A stretch of DNA of 64,000 nucleotides from an uncultured Flavobacteriales bacterium (GCA_905479105.1 CAJQLE010000004.1:186001-250000); one strand, 5' to 3'. Positions 18,761 through 28,537 are shown, counted from the stretch's first letter. The notes: generated from the sequence alone by a model not told the origin. Translations and numbers: made by a program.

Positions 18761-20539
18761 GTGGAACAATCAGAATTTTATAATGCAAAGCTGAAATCGG
18801 AAAAGTCGATTCATGATGGATTGAAGAAAAGTGATCGTATTTTCTCAATGATTAGACTTCTGGTAGGTGCGTCTATGCTGATCAGTTTATATTTTTCATT
18901 GCTTCAACGAAGTGTCGTTTTTGGGATGATAGTTCTGATTGTAACCGTTGGATTTATTGCTGCAGTTGTGCTTCATAATCGCTTACGGAAAAAGCTTTTG
19001 CATCAATCTCGAATGTTGGATGTTATCAATGAAGAACTGCTTTATCTAAATGGTGATCTAAGTGGATTTGAAGATGGCGGAAACTTTAAAGACCCAGAAC
19101 ATCTTTATACTGAAGACTTAGATGTGTTTGGGAAAGGGTCTTTGTACCAGCGGATAGCAAGGGTTTTTTCTGCCAAAGCGAAGAAAAGGCTAGCCAATAG
19201 ATTAAAAGATAATGGAGCTCAAATTGACCTTGATCACCAAGCTACCGTCAAAGAATTAAGTGCTATGGCTGAATGGAGAATTCAGTATAGGGCGCTTGCG
19301 CATGGATTGGTTACCGATGATTTGTATAGCAGAATAAGGAATTGGATAGATTTTAAGTCTTCCAAAAGTTTGATTCTCAATCCAATCATTTCATGGGGTT
19401 TGAGCACATTATTCCCGATTGCAGTTGGGTTTATTTTAATCACAGGTAGATTCGATATGATTGACTGGTTATTGATTCCTTTTGGCCTGAATTTGTATTT
19501 GTTTTCAAGGCAGTTGAAGTCTTTGAGAAAGGATCAGGGTTTCATCGATAAAATTTCTGGTGATTTAGATTCTCATAAAGAATTATTGGAATTGATTCTG
19601 GCTCAAAAATGGTCTTCGAAAACCCTCAATGAGCTTCAGTTTGGATTGAAGCAAAATGGACAAGATGCTACTGAAATTCTTCGGAAACTCTCCAAAATTG
19701 CAAGTCGTCTTGATTCTTTGAATAATATGTTCGGAGCTTCTGTCTTCAATGGAATGTTTCTTTATCATTTACATGTCTACAGGTCGCTTCTTGATTGGAA
19801 AAAAGAACACGGAATTGCTTTGTTAGCATGGTTAGATGTTCAGGCCGAGATGGAGGTTTGGGTAGGTTTGGCATCTTTCGCCTTTAATAATCCTGACTTT
19901 GTTTATCCAGAGCCGTCTGATACTCCAGAATTGTCTGCAAAGCAGATCGGTCATCCATTTATAAATAAGAACAATCGAATTACCAATGACCTGACATTTG
20001 ATGGATTTAAATTGGTAATCTTGACAGGGTCAAATATGGCTGGGAAAAGCACTTTTCTGAGATCCTTGGGCATTAATATTATCCTGTCTAAACTTGGTCT
20101 CCCAGTTTGTGCGAAGGCAATGAGGCTCCCTCAAATGAAGCTTATGACCAGCATGAAGCCTCAGGATTCACTGAATGATAATCAGTCTTATTTTCAGGCT
20201 GAAATAGAACGGTTAAAAGTCTTAGTTGATGACTTAGATAAAGGGATGCTTTCCTTTATTTTATTGGATGAAATCCTCCGAGGAACCAATTCTGAAGATA
20301 AGCGAAATGGAACGATTGGATTTTTAGAAAAGATTAATCCGAAGCATTTGATGGGGCTTATCGCAACGCACGATATTGAAATCGCTGAGTTAACGTCTAA
20401 AAGTCCAACGATATACTCCAATAAGTATTTTGAATCGTATCAAAAGGATGGAGATCTTGTCTTTGACTATATTTTAAGGGATGGAGTTTGCCATACACCA
20501 AACGCCACCCAGCTGATGAAGATGAAGGGGATTATCTAG
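18761..20539 (+). CDS. MutS-family ATPase domain protein with predicted transmembrane helices
   Basis: Walker A VILTGSNMAGKSTFLRSLGINIILSKLGLPVCA, Walker B FILLDEILRGTNSEDK, LIATHDIEIAEL; hydrophobic segments MIRLLVGASMLISLYFSLL / VVFGMIVLIVTVGFIAAVVL / LSTLFPIAVGFILITG in the N-terminal half. Confidence 0.9.
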   Translation: MEQSEFYNAKLKSEKSIHDGLKKSDRIFSMIRLLVGASMLISLYFSLLQRSVVFGMIVLIVTVGFIAAVVLHNRLRKKLLHQSRMLDVINEELLYLNGDLSGFEDGGNFKDPEHLYTEDLDVFGKGSLYQRIARVFSAKAKKRLANRLKDNGAQIDLDHQATVKELSAMAEWRIQYRALAHGLVTDDLYSRIRNWIDFKSSKSLILNPIISWGLSTLFPIAVGFILITGRFDMIDWLLIPFGLNLYLFSRQLKSLRKDQGFIDKISGDLDSHKELLELILAQKWSSKTLNELQFGLKQNGQDATEILRKLSKIASRLDSLNNMFGASVFNGMFLYHLHVYRSLLDWKKEHGIALLAWLDVQAEMEVWVGLASFAFNNPDFVYPEPSDTPELSAKQIGHPFINKNNRITNDLTFDGFKLVILTGSNMAGKSTFLRSLGINIILSKLGLPVCAKAMRLPQMKLMTSMKPQDSLNDNQSYFQAEIERLKVLVDDLDKGMLSFILLDEILRGTNSEDKRNGTIGFLEKINPKHLMGLIATHDIEIAELTSKSPTIYSNKYFESYQKDGDLVFDYILRDGVCHTPNATQLMKMKGII

Positions 20540-20590
20540 TAATTAGATTCATGTCCTTGGATAGATTATATTTGATTTCTGACTAACCTT

Positions 20591-21370
20591 GTGTGCATGA
20601 ACTTATTAATTAGAAAGCTTTTAGTTCTCCTACTTGCAGTATGTGCAATCGCTTCGTGCAAACACGATCCATATGAGGCTAAACAGATTCCTTTGGCAAT
20701 GCCTTTGAATGATTGTGACCCGGATTCTATCTATTTTCAAAAAGATGTTTTGCCAATAATCATGGCAAATTGTGTCTCTGGTTGTCATGATGAAGTAAAT
20801 GCGAGTGATGGAGTAGTTTTAACATCCTACAATAGAATTATAAGCACGGCAGACGTTAAGTCAGGTAATGCATCGAATAGTAAATTATATGAAGTTTTGA
20901 TTGAGTCAGATGCAGATGACAGAATGCCTCCGTCACCGAATGCTGCATTGAGTGCTGAGAATATTGAGATCATCAGAAAATGGATAGAGCAAGGTGCACT
21001 CAACAATGCCTGCAAGGTTGAGACTATTCCTATTGATACACTGCCGACAGATACGATCCCAACAGACACAACCACCAATGATACAACCACTGCTGGTTGC
21101 AATCCAATTAATGTTTCCTTTGCGAATGATGTCACTCCTATTTTCAGCTCTTATGGTTGCGCAGGTTGTCATTCTATTGCTAGCAGCGGAGGTGGAGTAA
21201 CTTTAGAAACTTATACCGGTACTAAGATTGTTGCTGATAATGGAAGGCTGATGGGGGCGATTAATCATGCTACTGGTTTTTCTGCTATGCCTCAAGGTGC
21301 AGCGAAAATGGATTCTTGTGATATTGCAACCATTCAAATTTGGATTAACGAAGGAACTTTAGATAATTAA
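20591..21370 (+). CDS. Cytochrome c-like lipoprotein with two heme-binding motifs (CVSGCH, CAGCH)
   Basis: Lipobox-like AVCAIASCKH; CVSGCHDE (CX3CH) and CAGCHSI (CX2CH); Thr/Asp/Pro linker PIDTLPTDTIPTDTTTNDTTT. Better start may be the ATG at 20597. Confidence 0.8.
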   Translation: MCMNLLIRKLLVLLLAVCAIASCKHDPYEAKQIPLAMPLNDCDPDSIYFQKDVLPIIMANCVSGCHDEVNASDGVVLTSYNRIISTADVKSGNASNSKLYEVLIESDADDRMPPSPNAALSAENIEIIRKWIEQGALNNACKVETIPIDTLPTDTIPTDTTTNDTTTAGCNPINVSFANDVTPIFSSYGCAGCHSIASSGGGVTLETYTGTKIVADNGRLMGAINHATGFSAMPQGAAKMDSCDIATIQIWINEGTLDN

Positions 21371-21762
21371 TGAAAAGAATTACATCTGCAACCGTACTGT
21401 TTGTCTCACTTATAGCTGTTACACTTTTTTCCGAAGGTTGTTACTATGATAACGCCAAAGATTTGTATCCAATGGATACCATTTATGTGAATGACTCACT
21501 CATAGATTCAACCACCACATATGTTTACGCGGATATTGAATCAATCATTTCATCTAATTGTGCCACTTCAGGATGCCATGCTGCTGGAAATGGCGCTGGA
21601 AGACAGCCGCTGTCTACATATAATGAAGTAAAATCAGCTATTGAGAGCTTTACACTTAAAAATAGAGTTGAAAGCGGAACAATGCCCAAAGGTTTTAGTC
21701 TGTCCAATACCGATAAGACAGCCTTAATTAATTGGATTAATCAGGGCTATCCAGAAAATTAA
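21370..21762 (+). CDS. Cytochrome c-like lipoprotein with CX4CH motif
   Basis: MKRITSATVLFVSLIAVTLFSEGCYYD; CATSGCHAAGNGAG; TMPKG...INWINQGYPEN resembles the second half of the upstream protein. Confidence 0.78.
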   Translation: MKRITSATVLFVSLIAVTLFSEGCYYDNAKDLYPMDTIYVNDSLIDSTTTYVYADIESIISSNCATSGCHAAGNGAGRQPLSTYNEVKSAIESFTLKNRVESGTMPKGFSLSNTDKTALINWINQGYPEN

Positions 21763-21772
21763 TACAATCAAA

Positions 21773-22186
21773 ATGAAAGGATTTTTAAAAACACTAATTA
21801 TTGCCCTTCCTCTGGCATTGTTGTCATGCGGGCATGCTGAAACAGCTGATGAAGAGGCTGCTTTTGTAGTTTCAGGAGATGAAATTGTACAGTCCTTTCT
21901 AGACAACGAGCAAGAATCAGGTGCGAAGTATATCGATCAAATTATACAAGTTACAGGTCCAATTATGGAATTGTCTAAGGAGAATGGTCAAGTCACCTCG
22001 GTTATGATATCATCAGATGAATACAATATTGTCAGCTGCACATTTCAAAACCCAGTGGATTTAGATGAAATTTCTGGAGATCAGATCACCGTTAAAGGTG
22101 TTTGTTCTGGTTTTTTAGGGGATGCTTCATCCATGATTCCAGGCGGAACTGTAGAGCTTAAAAGATCTTCATTAGTCATTCAATAA
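21773..22186 (+). CDS. OB-fold (tRNA_anti-like) putative lipoprotein
   Basis: MKGFLKTLIIALPLALLSCGHAE lipobox; YIDQIIQVTGPIMELSKENGQVTSVMIS...ISGDQITVKGVCSGFLGD. Confidence 0.7.
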   Translation: MKGFLKTLIIALPLALLSCGHAETADEEAAFVVSGDEIVQSFLDNEQESGAKYIDQIIQVTGPIMELSKENGQVTSVMISSDEYNIVSCTFQNPVDLDEISGDQITVKGVCSGFLGDASSMIPGGTVELKRSSLVIQ

Positions 22187-22194
22187 ATTCAACC

Positions 22195-22752
22195 ATGAAA
22201 AAAATAATTTTAACTCTTGTCCTTATTCAGACTCTAGGACAGGTTTCATTTGCTCAAGATCGATATTTCACAAGAGAAGGAAGTGTTAGCTTCTTTTCAG
22301 CTACTCCAATTGAGAATATTGAGGCTAATAATGAAAAGCTTCAAAGTGTCGTTGATGTCTCCACCGGTGCATTTGAGTTTGCAGCTTTGATTAAGTCGTT
22401 TGAGTTTGATAAGGCTTTGATGGAAGAGCATTTCAATGAAAATTATATGGAGTCGAATACTCATCCAAAAGCCAATTTTCGCGGAAATATTGAGAATATA
22501 GCTGATTTAAAGGCAAAAAATTATCCAGCCGATGCAACAGCAGTTGCGAAGGGAAAGATGACCATTCATGGTGTTGAGAAGGATGTTGAAATCCCAGCAC
22601 AATTGCTAAAAGATGCAGATGGCATCAAGGTCGTTTGTAAGTTCAATGTGAACCCAGAAGATTATAAAATCGCTATTCCTAATGCGGTTAGAGATAAAAT
22701 TGCCAAGGATATTGAAGTGAACGTAGAAGCACTTCTTAAATCTATGAAATAA
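22195..22752 (+). CDS. YceI family protein
   Basis: SFFSATPIENIEANNEKLQSVVDVSTGAFEFAALIKSFEFDKALMEEHFNENYMESNTHPKANFRG...GKMTIHGVEKDVEIPA. Confidence 0.9.
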   Translation: MKKIILTLVLIQTLGQVSFAQDRYFTREGSVSFFSATPIENIEANNEKLQSVVDVSTGAFEFAALIKSFEFDKALMEEHFNENYMESNTHPKANFRGNIENIADLKAKNYPADATAVAKGKMTIHGVEKDVEIPAQLLKDADGIKVVCKFNVNPEDYKIAIPNAVRDKIAKDIEVNVEALLKSMK

Positions 22753-22758
22753 CAACCT

Positions 22759-23649
22759 ATGACATTTCATAACCTACTATTTTCCTGTGTTTTGATGGCA
22801 AGTTCATTGGTTTTAAATGCTCAAGAAAGTATGCTGGATTTGCTTTCGGATGATGAGCCCACAGTGGATTATGCTACTGCTGGTTTTAAGACCACTAGAA
22901 TTATTAATGGACATTCCTTTGAAATGAATTCGGAGGGTGTACTTGATTTTAAAATCTCTCACCGTTTTGGCCGCTTGAATGGTGGAGCTTATGAGCTTTT
23001 TGGTTTGGATGCTGCTTCCATTAGAATTGGCTTGGATTATGGCGTAACTCCTTGGTTAAATGTTGGAGTAGGCAGAAGCAGTGTAGGTAAAGTGTATGAT
23101 GGTTTTGTTAAGATGAAATTCTTGCGTCAGCAAACTGGAAAGAGAAACATCCCAATATCAATGCTTTGGGTTTCTGATATGGCCGTGAGTTCTCTCAAAA
23201 ATACTAACTCAGAAATAGAGCCTTACCTCAATTCTCATAGACTGTTTTACACGCATCAATTGATTGTTGGTCGTAAGTTCACTGATGGAATATCCGTTCA
23301 GTTTATGCCTTCGATAGTGCATAGAAATTTCGTTATGACCAGAGCAGAGTCTAACGATGTTCTTGTTCTTGGAGTAGGAGGTCGCATGAAGCTTTCTAAG
23401 CGCCTTGCGCTAAATGTGGAATACTATTACACTTTGCCAAATCAGCTTGATCCAAGGTATACCAATTCATTGTCAATAGGTTTTGATATTGAAACTGGAG
23501 GACACGTTTTTCAATTGCATTTTACGAATTCAACTGGAATGGTTGAAAATGCATTTATGACGGAAACAACGGGCGATTGGCTCAAAGGTGATATTCACTT
23601 TGGCTTTAATGTCAGCCGAGTATTCACACTTTATCGTCCCAAAGGTTAA
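22759..23649 (+). CDS. DUF5777-like outer-membrane beta-barrel protein
   Basis: Signal peptide; FKTTRIINGHSFEMNSEGVLDFKISHRFGRLNGGAYELFGLDAASIRIGLDYGVTPWLNVGVGRSS; alternating amphipathic strands. Confidence 0.8.
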   Translation: MTFHNLLFSCVLMASSLVLNAQESMLDLLSDDEPTVDYATAGFKTTRIINGHSFEMNSEGVLDFKISHRFGRLNGGAYELFGLDAASIRIGLDYGVTPWLNVGVGRSSVGKVYDGFVKMKFLRQQTGKRNIPISMLWVSDMAVSSLKNTNSEIEPYLNSHRLFYTHQLIVGRKFTDGISVQFMPSIVHRNFVMTRAESNDVLVLGVGGRMKLSKRLALNVEYYYTLPNQLDPRYTNSLSIGFDIETGGHVFQLHFTNSTGMVENAFMTETTGDWLKGDIHFGFNVSRVFTLYRPKG

Positions 23650-23658
23650 TTGCAATTA

Positions 23659-26600
23659 TCAATGCTTGAAATAAGGTGCCTTTGCATCTTCTAATTTCTG
23701 CGTGATTGCATTGATCTCAGTTTTTACTTTTTCGTAATTCGTGCGCAAAGAACCGTGCTCTTCCATTGCTATTTCAAAGCTTCGTTGTTCGCTTTGCGTT
23801 GGAGCTTCTGTGTGCTCGAAGATGTTACCGGCTGCTACTTCTATCCTGAAGATTATACCAGGGTAAGATTCTGATTCTCTCTTTGATTTGGTTCTATCTC
23901 CATATAGACCAATATTCAGCTGATCCAAATCTTTGCTGATTTTGTTGATCTCATCCAGGATGTTAAGATCGGCATTTGGTGCTTTTAAAACGGTGTTTTC
24001 AATAAATGAGAATGTGGTATTCAGCTCCTTCAGTTCTTCCATTGTAATTCTTACTTGCCTCCTTCCTTCATTCACTTTGTTAATGAAATTAGTGAGTTGA
24101 ACCAGGTCTGGTTTTGATATTTGGCTTTGATGAAGCATCTTAATCGTGAAACTTTCGGGACCAGCGAGAGCAGTTAATTTACCATTTAAGAATTGATGTA
24201 TTGTGACGCTATACTCGCCTGGCATAGCCAATGCTCCCCAATCAGGTGAAGAGTATCTACCGACTTCTTCTTCCTTAAGTTGCACAGGTGTGGTGCTCTC
24301 CAATCTAAAATCCCAAATGCTTTGATTGATGCCTTTGCTGACTTTCTCCTCCTTATATCTACTGATCACATGGCCATCCTTGTCCTTAATTTCGAAGACT
24401 AAGTATGGTTTGAGTTCAAGGTCTTCTTTTTTTAAATCCTCATAATCAGGATAATCAACATCACCCTTGTCTTTTCTGATTTTCTTTTCAGCCTTTCTTC
24501 TTTGATCTTCTAAAGTTTGAGGTTTTTCGTTTAAAAAGTACCTGAAAGTCGCTCCGATTGGGGGGTTAGGAGTCGTGAAAAATGACTCCCCTTGTGATGA
24601 TTTTCCGCTTGTCCCAAGTGGATTGGTCACATTGAAGACTAAAGCGTCTTTAATAGGAAAGATATGCGCTGAAGTGTTTGCTGTATCAGCAATCGTTCGC
24701 AAAGGAGAATAATCATCCAACACATAAAAGCCACGTCCAAAAGAGGCTAGAACAAGATCGTTCTCGCGTTTTTGTATTTCTATATCTCGAATGGCAATAG
24801 TCGGCAAGCCACCGCCTATTTTGGTCCATTTTTCGCCTCCATCAGTCGTAAAGAATACTCCGAATTCAGTTCCCGCGAAAAGCAAATCTTTGTTTTCATG
24901 GTCTTGAGCTAAGCAATAAACAGATCCTCTTTCTGGCAGATCTCCCGAAATGGATTCCCAAGAGCTTCCTTGGTCCTTGCTTTTCAATATGTAGGGTTTA
25001 AAATCGCCATTCTTATGGTTATTGAAAACGGCATAAACGGTGCTCTCATCAAAGCCATCGCAGAGAATGTCGTTCACGTAAGTTCCAACAGGAACACCAG
25101 TAAAAGATGAAAATTTTGACCAAGATTTCAGGTCAGTAGTGCGATGAATGAGGCCGTCATCTGTTCCTGCATAAAGCAATTCTGCTTTGATTGGGGATTC
25201 TTCCAATGCAACCAAGTTTCCAAAAATGGAAGTGCTTTTGTGTAAAGCAACTGCATCAGCCCCCCATGTGGTTCCCATAACCTTTAGCTTATTGCGGTCA
25301 ATTTTTTGAGATAGATCTTCAGAGACTACGGTCCACGAATCACCTCTGTTATCACTCATAAACACTTTGTTGGCTGCGAAATAGAGGCGCTTGCTGTCAT
25401 GAGGACTAATTAGTAACGGTGCGTCCCAGTTCCAGCGATATGCATCTTCACCTTTTCTTTCGACAGGCTTAATATTTACTTTCTCTCCTGTTTTTCTGTT
25501 GTAGCGAACTAACCAGCCATATTGAGATTGACTGTAGACGATATCTGCATTTGTTGGATCAACAGCAGGTTCAAAACCATCTCCACCTCGAGTAATATAC
25601 CAGTCGAAATTGCTTATTCCGTGAGCATTGGTTGTTCTTGAAGGGCCACCAATGGTATTGTTATCTTGTGTTCCACCGTAAACATTGTAGAATGGCTCAT
25701 CATAATCAACCGCTACGCGGTAAAATTGAGTGAGATTTAAGTTCTGATAGAATTGCCAATTGCTGGCCGCATCCCAAGTTTCGTAAAGGCCACCATCGCA
25801 TCCTACTAGCCAATGGTTGGTATTATCTGGATTAATCCACATCGCATGATTGTCTACGTGCTTGCTTTTTTCTCCAGACTTTTTAAAAGTCTTTCCACCA
25901 TCTTCAGTGTGATGAAGCCAAGTATCCATTGAGAACACCTTATTTTCATCCAATGGGTCTGGAATAAGTTCTACATAATAATTACCACTCGTGAAATAGT
26001 CACTTTGTCTGTTCCAACTTTCGCCCATATTGTCTGACCTGTAAAAACCACCATGCTCGTTGTCAAATCCTTCTACCATGGCATAAATTACATCCGGATT
26101 TGCAGGAGAAACTGCTAGCGCAATTCTTCCAAGATCGCTTTTGGGGAAACCACTCATGATTTTCCTCCAATTTTTCCCGCCATCTGTTGTTTTATACACA
26201 GCTGATTCAGGTCCTCCGCTTAGATAGGTCCAAACATGTCTTCTACGCTGGTGCGCTGAAGCATACATCACATCAGTATTTTTAGGATCCATCCATAAAT
26301 CAGAAAATCCTGTATTCTCGCTCACATGTAATATTCGATCCCATGTTTCTCCTCCATCATTTGATTGGTAGATTCCACGTTCACCACCTTCGCTCCAAAG
26401 GGGACCATAGGCTGCGACATATATGGTATTTGAATTTCCTGGCTTTACAATAACCTTGGCAATGTGTTCAGAGGTTTTAAGCCCCATGTTCTTCCAGGTT
26501 TTGCCATCGTCTAATGACTTGTATACACCGTCTCCGTATGCAACACTTCGTTGGTTGTTGTTTTCGCCAGTGCCGACCCAAATTGTGTGTTCATTATTAG

Positions 26601-26901
26601 GGTCGTAAGAAACGCATCCAATAGAGTATGAGCCTTGACCGTCAAATACTGGGGTGAATGTGTTTCCGTGGTTTTCTGTTTTCCAAACACCCCCTGAAGC
26701 TGCTGCAACGAAGAACTCATCATGATTATTAGAGTTTACAGCTAGGTCAATTACTCTTCCTGAAACCAAAGCTGGACCAATGCTTCTGAAGGACATTCCA
26801 CTTAAGCTTGATTGTTTCGGAGCGTCTTTTTCACCTTTTTTCTGTGCTATCCCTGAAAAGGTTGAAAGAAGAATGGAAAGGCAAACAATAGTATACTTCA
26901 T
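23659..26901 (-). CDS. VPS10/sortilin-like BNR-repeat (beta-propeller) secreted protein
   Basis: MKYTIVCLSILLSTFSGIAQ signal peptide at 26901; repeated S-x-D-x-G-x-x-W motifs (KSLDDGKTWKNMG, QSNDGGETWDRIL, KTTDGGKNWRKI, FTTDGGEKWTKIG). Confidence 0.88.
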   Translation of the reverse strand: MKYTIVCLSILLSTFSGIAQKKGEKDAPKQSSLSGMSFRSIGPALVSGRVIDLAVNSNNHDEFFVAAASGGVWKTENHGNTFTPVFDGQGSYSIGCVSYDPNNEHTIWVGTGENNNQRSVAYGDGVYKSLDDGKTWKNMGLKTSEHIAKVIVKPGNSNTIYVAAYGPLWSEGGERGIYQSNDGGETWDRILHVSENTGFSDLWMDPKNTDVMYASAHQRRRHVWTYLSGGPESAVYKTTDGGKNWRKIMSGFPKSDLGRIALAVSPANPDVIYAMVEGFDNEHGGFYRSDNMGESWNRQSDYFTSGNYYVELIPDPLDENKVFSMDTWLHHTEDGGKTFKKSGEKSKHVDNHAMWINPDNTNHWLVGCDGGLYETWDAASNWQFYQNLNLTQFYRVAVDYDEPFYNVYGGTQDNNTIGGPSRTTNAHGISNFDWYITRGGDGFEPAVDPTNADIVYSQSQYGWLVRYNRKTGEKVNIKPVERKGEDAYRWNWDAPLLISPHDSKRLYFAANKVFMSDNRGDSWTVVSEDLSQKIDRNKLKVMGTTWGADAVALHKSTSIFGNLVALEESPIKAELLYAGTDDGLIHRTTDLKSWSKFSSFTGVPVGTYVNDILCDGFDESTVYAVFNNHKNGDFKPYILKSKDQGSSWESISGDLPERGSVYCLAQDHENKDLLFAGTEFGVFFTTDGGEKWTKIGGGLPTIAIRDIEIQKRENDLVLASFGRGFYVLDDYSPLRTIADTANTSAHIFPIKDALVFNVTNPLGTSGKSSQGESFFTTPNPPIGATFRYFLNEKPQTLEDQRRKAEKKIRKDKGDVDYPDYEDLKKEDLELKPYLVFEIKDKDGHVISRYKEEKVSKGINQSIWDFRLESTTPVQLKEEEVGRYSSPDWGALAMPGEYSVTIHQFLNGKLTALAGPESFTIKMLHQSQISKPDLVQLTNFINKVNEGRRQVRITMEELKELNTTFSFIENTVLKAPNADLNILDEINKISKDLDQLNIGLYGDRTKSKRESESYPGIIFRIEVAAGNIFEHTEAPTQSEQRSFEIAMEEHGSLRTNYEKVKTEINAITQKLEDAKAPYFKH

Positions 26902-26925
26902 GTTGAACTGGTTTAGTAAATGAGG

Positions 26926-26933
26926 CAAATATA
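26926..26933 (-). promoter_or_regulatory. Putative Bacteroidota -7 promoter element (TATATTTG on minus strand)
   Basis: CAAATATA on plus = TATATTTG on minus, 25 nt upstream of the ATG at 26901; supports that start over the ORF-track start 26928. Confidence 0.35.
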
Positions 26934-27127
26934 AAATTAGGTATGAGGTACGAAAACCAAATAGTGAGCAATGTAGTTTTTGGTGATAAATTTGGCCTAA
27001 ATTAATTTCTAATCTTTCTCCTCCTAATGAGGAGATTAATTTGATTTTTGAAGGAAATCTACAGCTTGAACAAGATGATTGTTTCCTTGTTTCAATTTCA
27101 TATCATAAACCATAATTAAATCTAAAC

Positions 27128-27628
27128 ATGGCTTCAATTACATTTAAAGGATCTACAATAAAAACTGTTGGTGAATTGCCTAAAGTAGGGGAGCAAGCAC
27201 CAGACTTCTCTTTGACAAACGACAGCTTGCAGGATGTTTCATTGAAAGACTTCGCAGGAAAGAAATTAGTACTGAATATTTTCCCAAGTATTGATACCGG
27301 AATTTGTGCTATGAGTGCAAGACAGTTCAATAGTGAAGCTTCAAATTTGGAAAATACTGTTGTAATGAACGTTTCAAAAGATCTTCCTTTCGCTCAAAAG
27401 AGATTTTGCGGAGCAGAGGGTTTGTAGAACGTGAAGAATGCTTCAGAATTCAAAAACCTCGGGTTCTCTTCTAACTACAACGTTATAATGGAGGGAGGAC
27501 CTTTTGTAGGATTGTTCAGTCGCGCAGTAGTGGTAATTGATGAAAATGGCAAAGTGATCTACACAGAACAAGTTCCGGAGATAGTTCAAGAACCAGACTA
27601 CAAAAATGCTCTTGCTTCCTTGAAATAA
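27128..27628 (+). pseudogene. tpx: Thiol peroxidase (Tpx) interrupted by an in-frame TAG at 27425-27427
   Basis: [51 protein letters not shown]...[84 protein letters not shown]; both halves share one frame and together cover a full-length Tpx. Confidence 0.85.
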
Positions 27629-27646
27629 GATTCAGTTATAAAGTAT

Positions 27647-27687
27647 AATGACCGATTGTCACCTTATGTGATAATCGGTCATTTTTA
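27647..27687 (+). terminator. Intrinsic terminator downstream of tpx
   Basis: AATGACCGATTgTCAC...GTGAtAATCGGTCATTTTTATTT long inverted repeat with T-rich tail. Confidence 0.85.
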
Positions 27688-27739
27688 TTTCAATTCGTTG
27701 AGAGTTGTGTGCCAAATTTGTGGGATAAAATTATAAGCC

Positions 27740-28537
27740 ATGAATACGCATCAAATAGACTACCGCATCATCGGAGAAGAGATGCAATGTGTGGAGATTG
27801 AATTAGATCCTTTAGAAACGGTTATTGCAGAAGCAGGAAGTTTGATGATGATGGATGGAAGCATTCAAATGCAAACTGTGTTTGGCGATGGCTCTAAAGG
27901 TGATCAGAGTTTCATGGGGAAGATGTTTTCAGCGGGCAAGCGAGTTTTAACGGGTGAAAGTCTTTTCATGACTGCATATACCAATAATGGAACCTCGAAA
28001 GATCACGTGACATTTGCAGCACCTTATCCAGGAAAAGTGATTGCTCTTGACATTGCTGAATTAGGTGGTAAGGTGATTTGTCAGAAGGATGCTTTTTTAT
28101 GTGCTGCTCAAGGCACATCCATTGGAATAGAATTTCAAAAAAGAATTGGTGTTGGATTGTTTGGTGGAGAAGGGTTTATCATGCAAAAGATCGAAGGTGA
28201 TGGGATGGCGTTTGTTCACGCAGGAGGCACAATCATTGAGAGAGAATTACAATCTGGTGAGCTTCTTAAAGTTGATACGGGATGCATTGTGGCCTTTACA
28301 AAAGACATTCAATACGATATCGAATTTGTAGGTGGTATTAAGAATACACTTTTTGGGGGTGAAGGAATGTTTTTTGGAGCCTTAAGAGGTCCAGGTAAGG
28401 TTTGGATTCAATCTTTACCTTTTTCTAGATTAGCAGACAGAATAATAAGTTCAGCACCTAAGATGGGTGGTAAAAGAAAGGGTGAAGGAAGTATCTTAGG
28501 AGGTCTTGGTGGACTCTTGGATGGAGATAACCATTAA
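27740..28537 (+). CDS. AIM24/TIGR00266 family protein
   Basis: [36 protein letters not shown]...[15 protein letters not shown]...[45 protein letters not shown]. Confidence 0.92.
   Translation: MNTHQIDYRIIGEEMQCVEIELDPLETVIAEAGSLMMMDGSIQMQTVFGDGSKGDQSFMGKMFSAGKRVLTGESLFMTAYTNNGTSKDHVTFAAPYPGKVIALDIAELGGKVICQKDAFLCAAQGTSIGIEFQKRIGVGLFGGEGFIMQKIEGDGMAFVHAGGTIIERELQSGELLKVDTGCIVAFTKDIQYDIEFVGGIKNTLFGGEGMFFGALRGPGKVWIQSLPFSRLADRIISSAPKMGGKRKGEGSILGGLGGLLDGDNH

Noticed and set aside
20933-21172. Multiple overlapping ORFs on both strands around the Thr/Asp linker
   Set aside because: Low-complexity ACA/GAT-rich DNA opens alternative frames; only the cytochrome frame has domain support.
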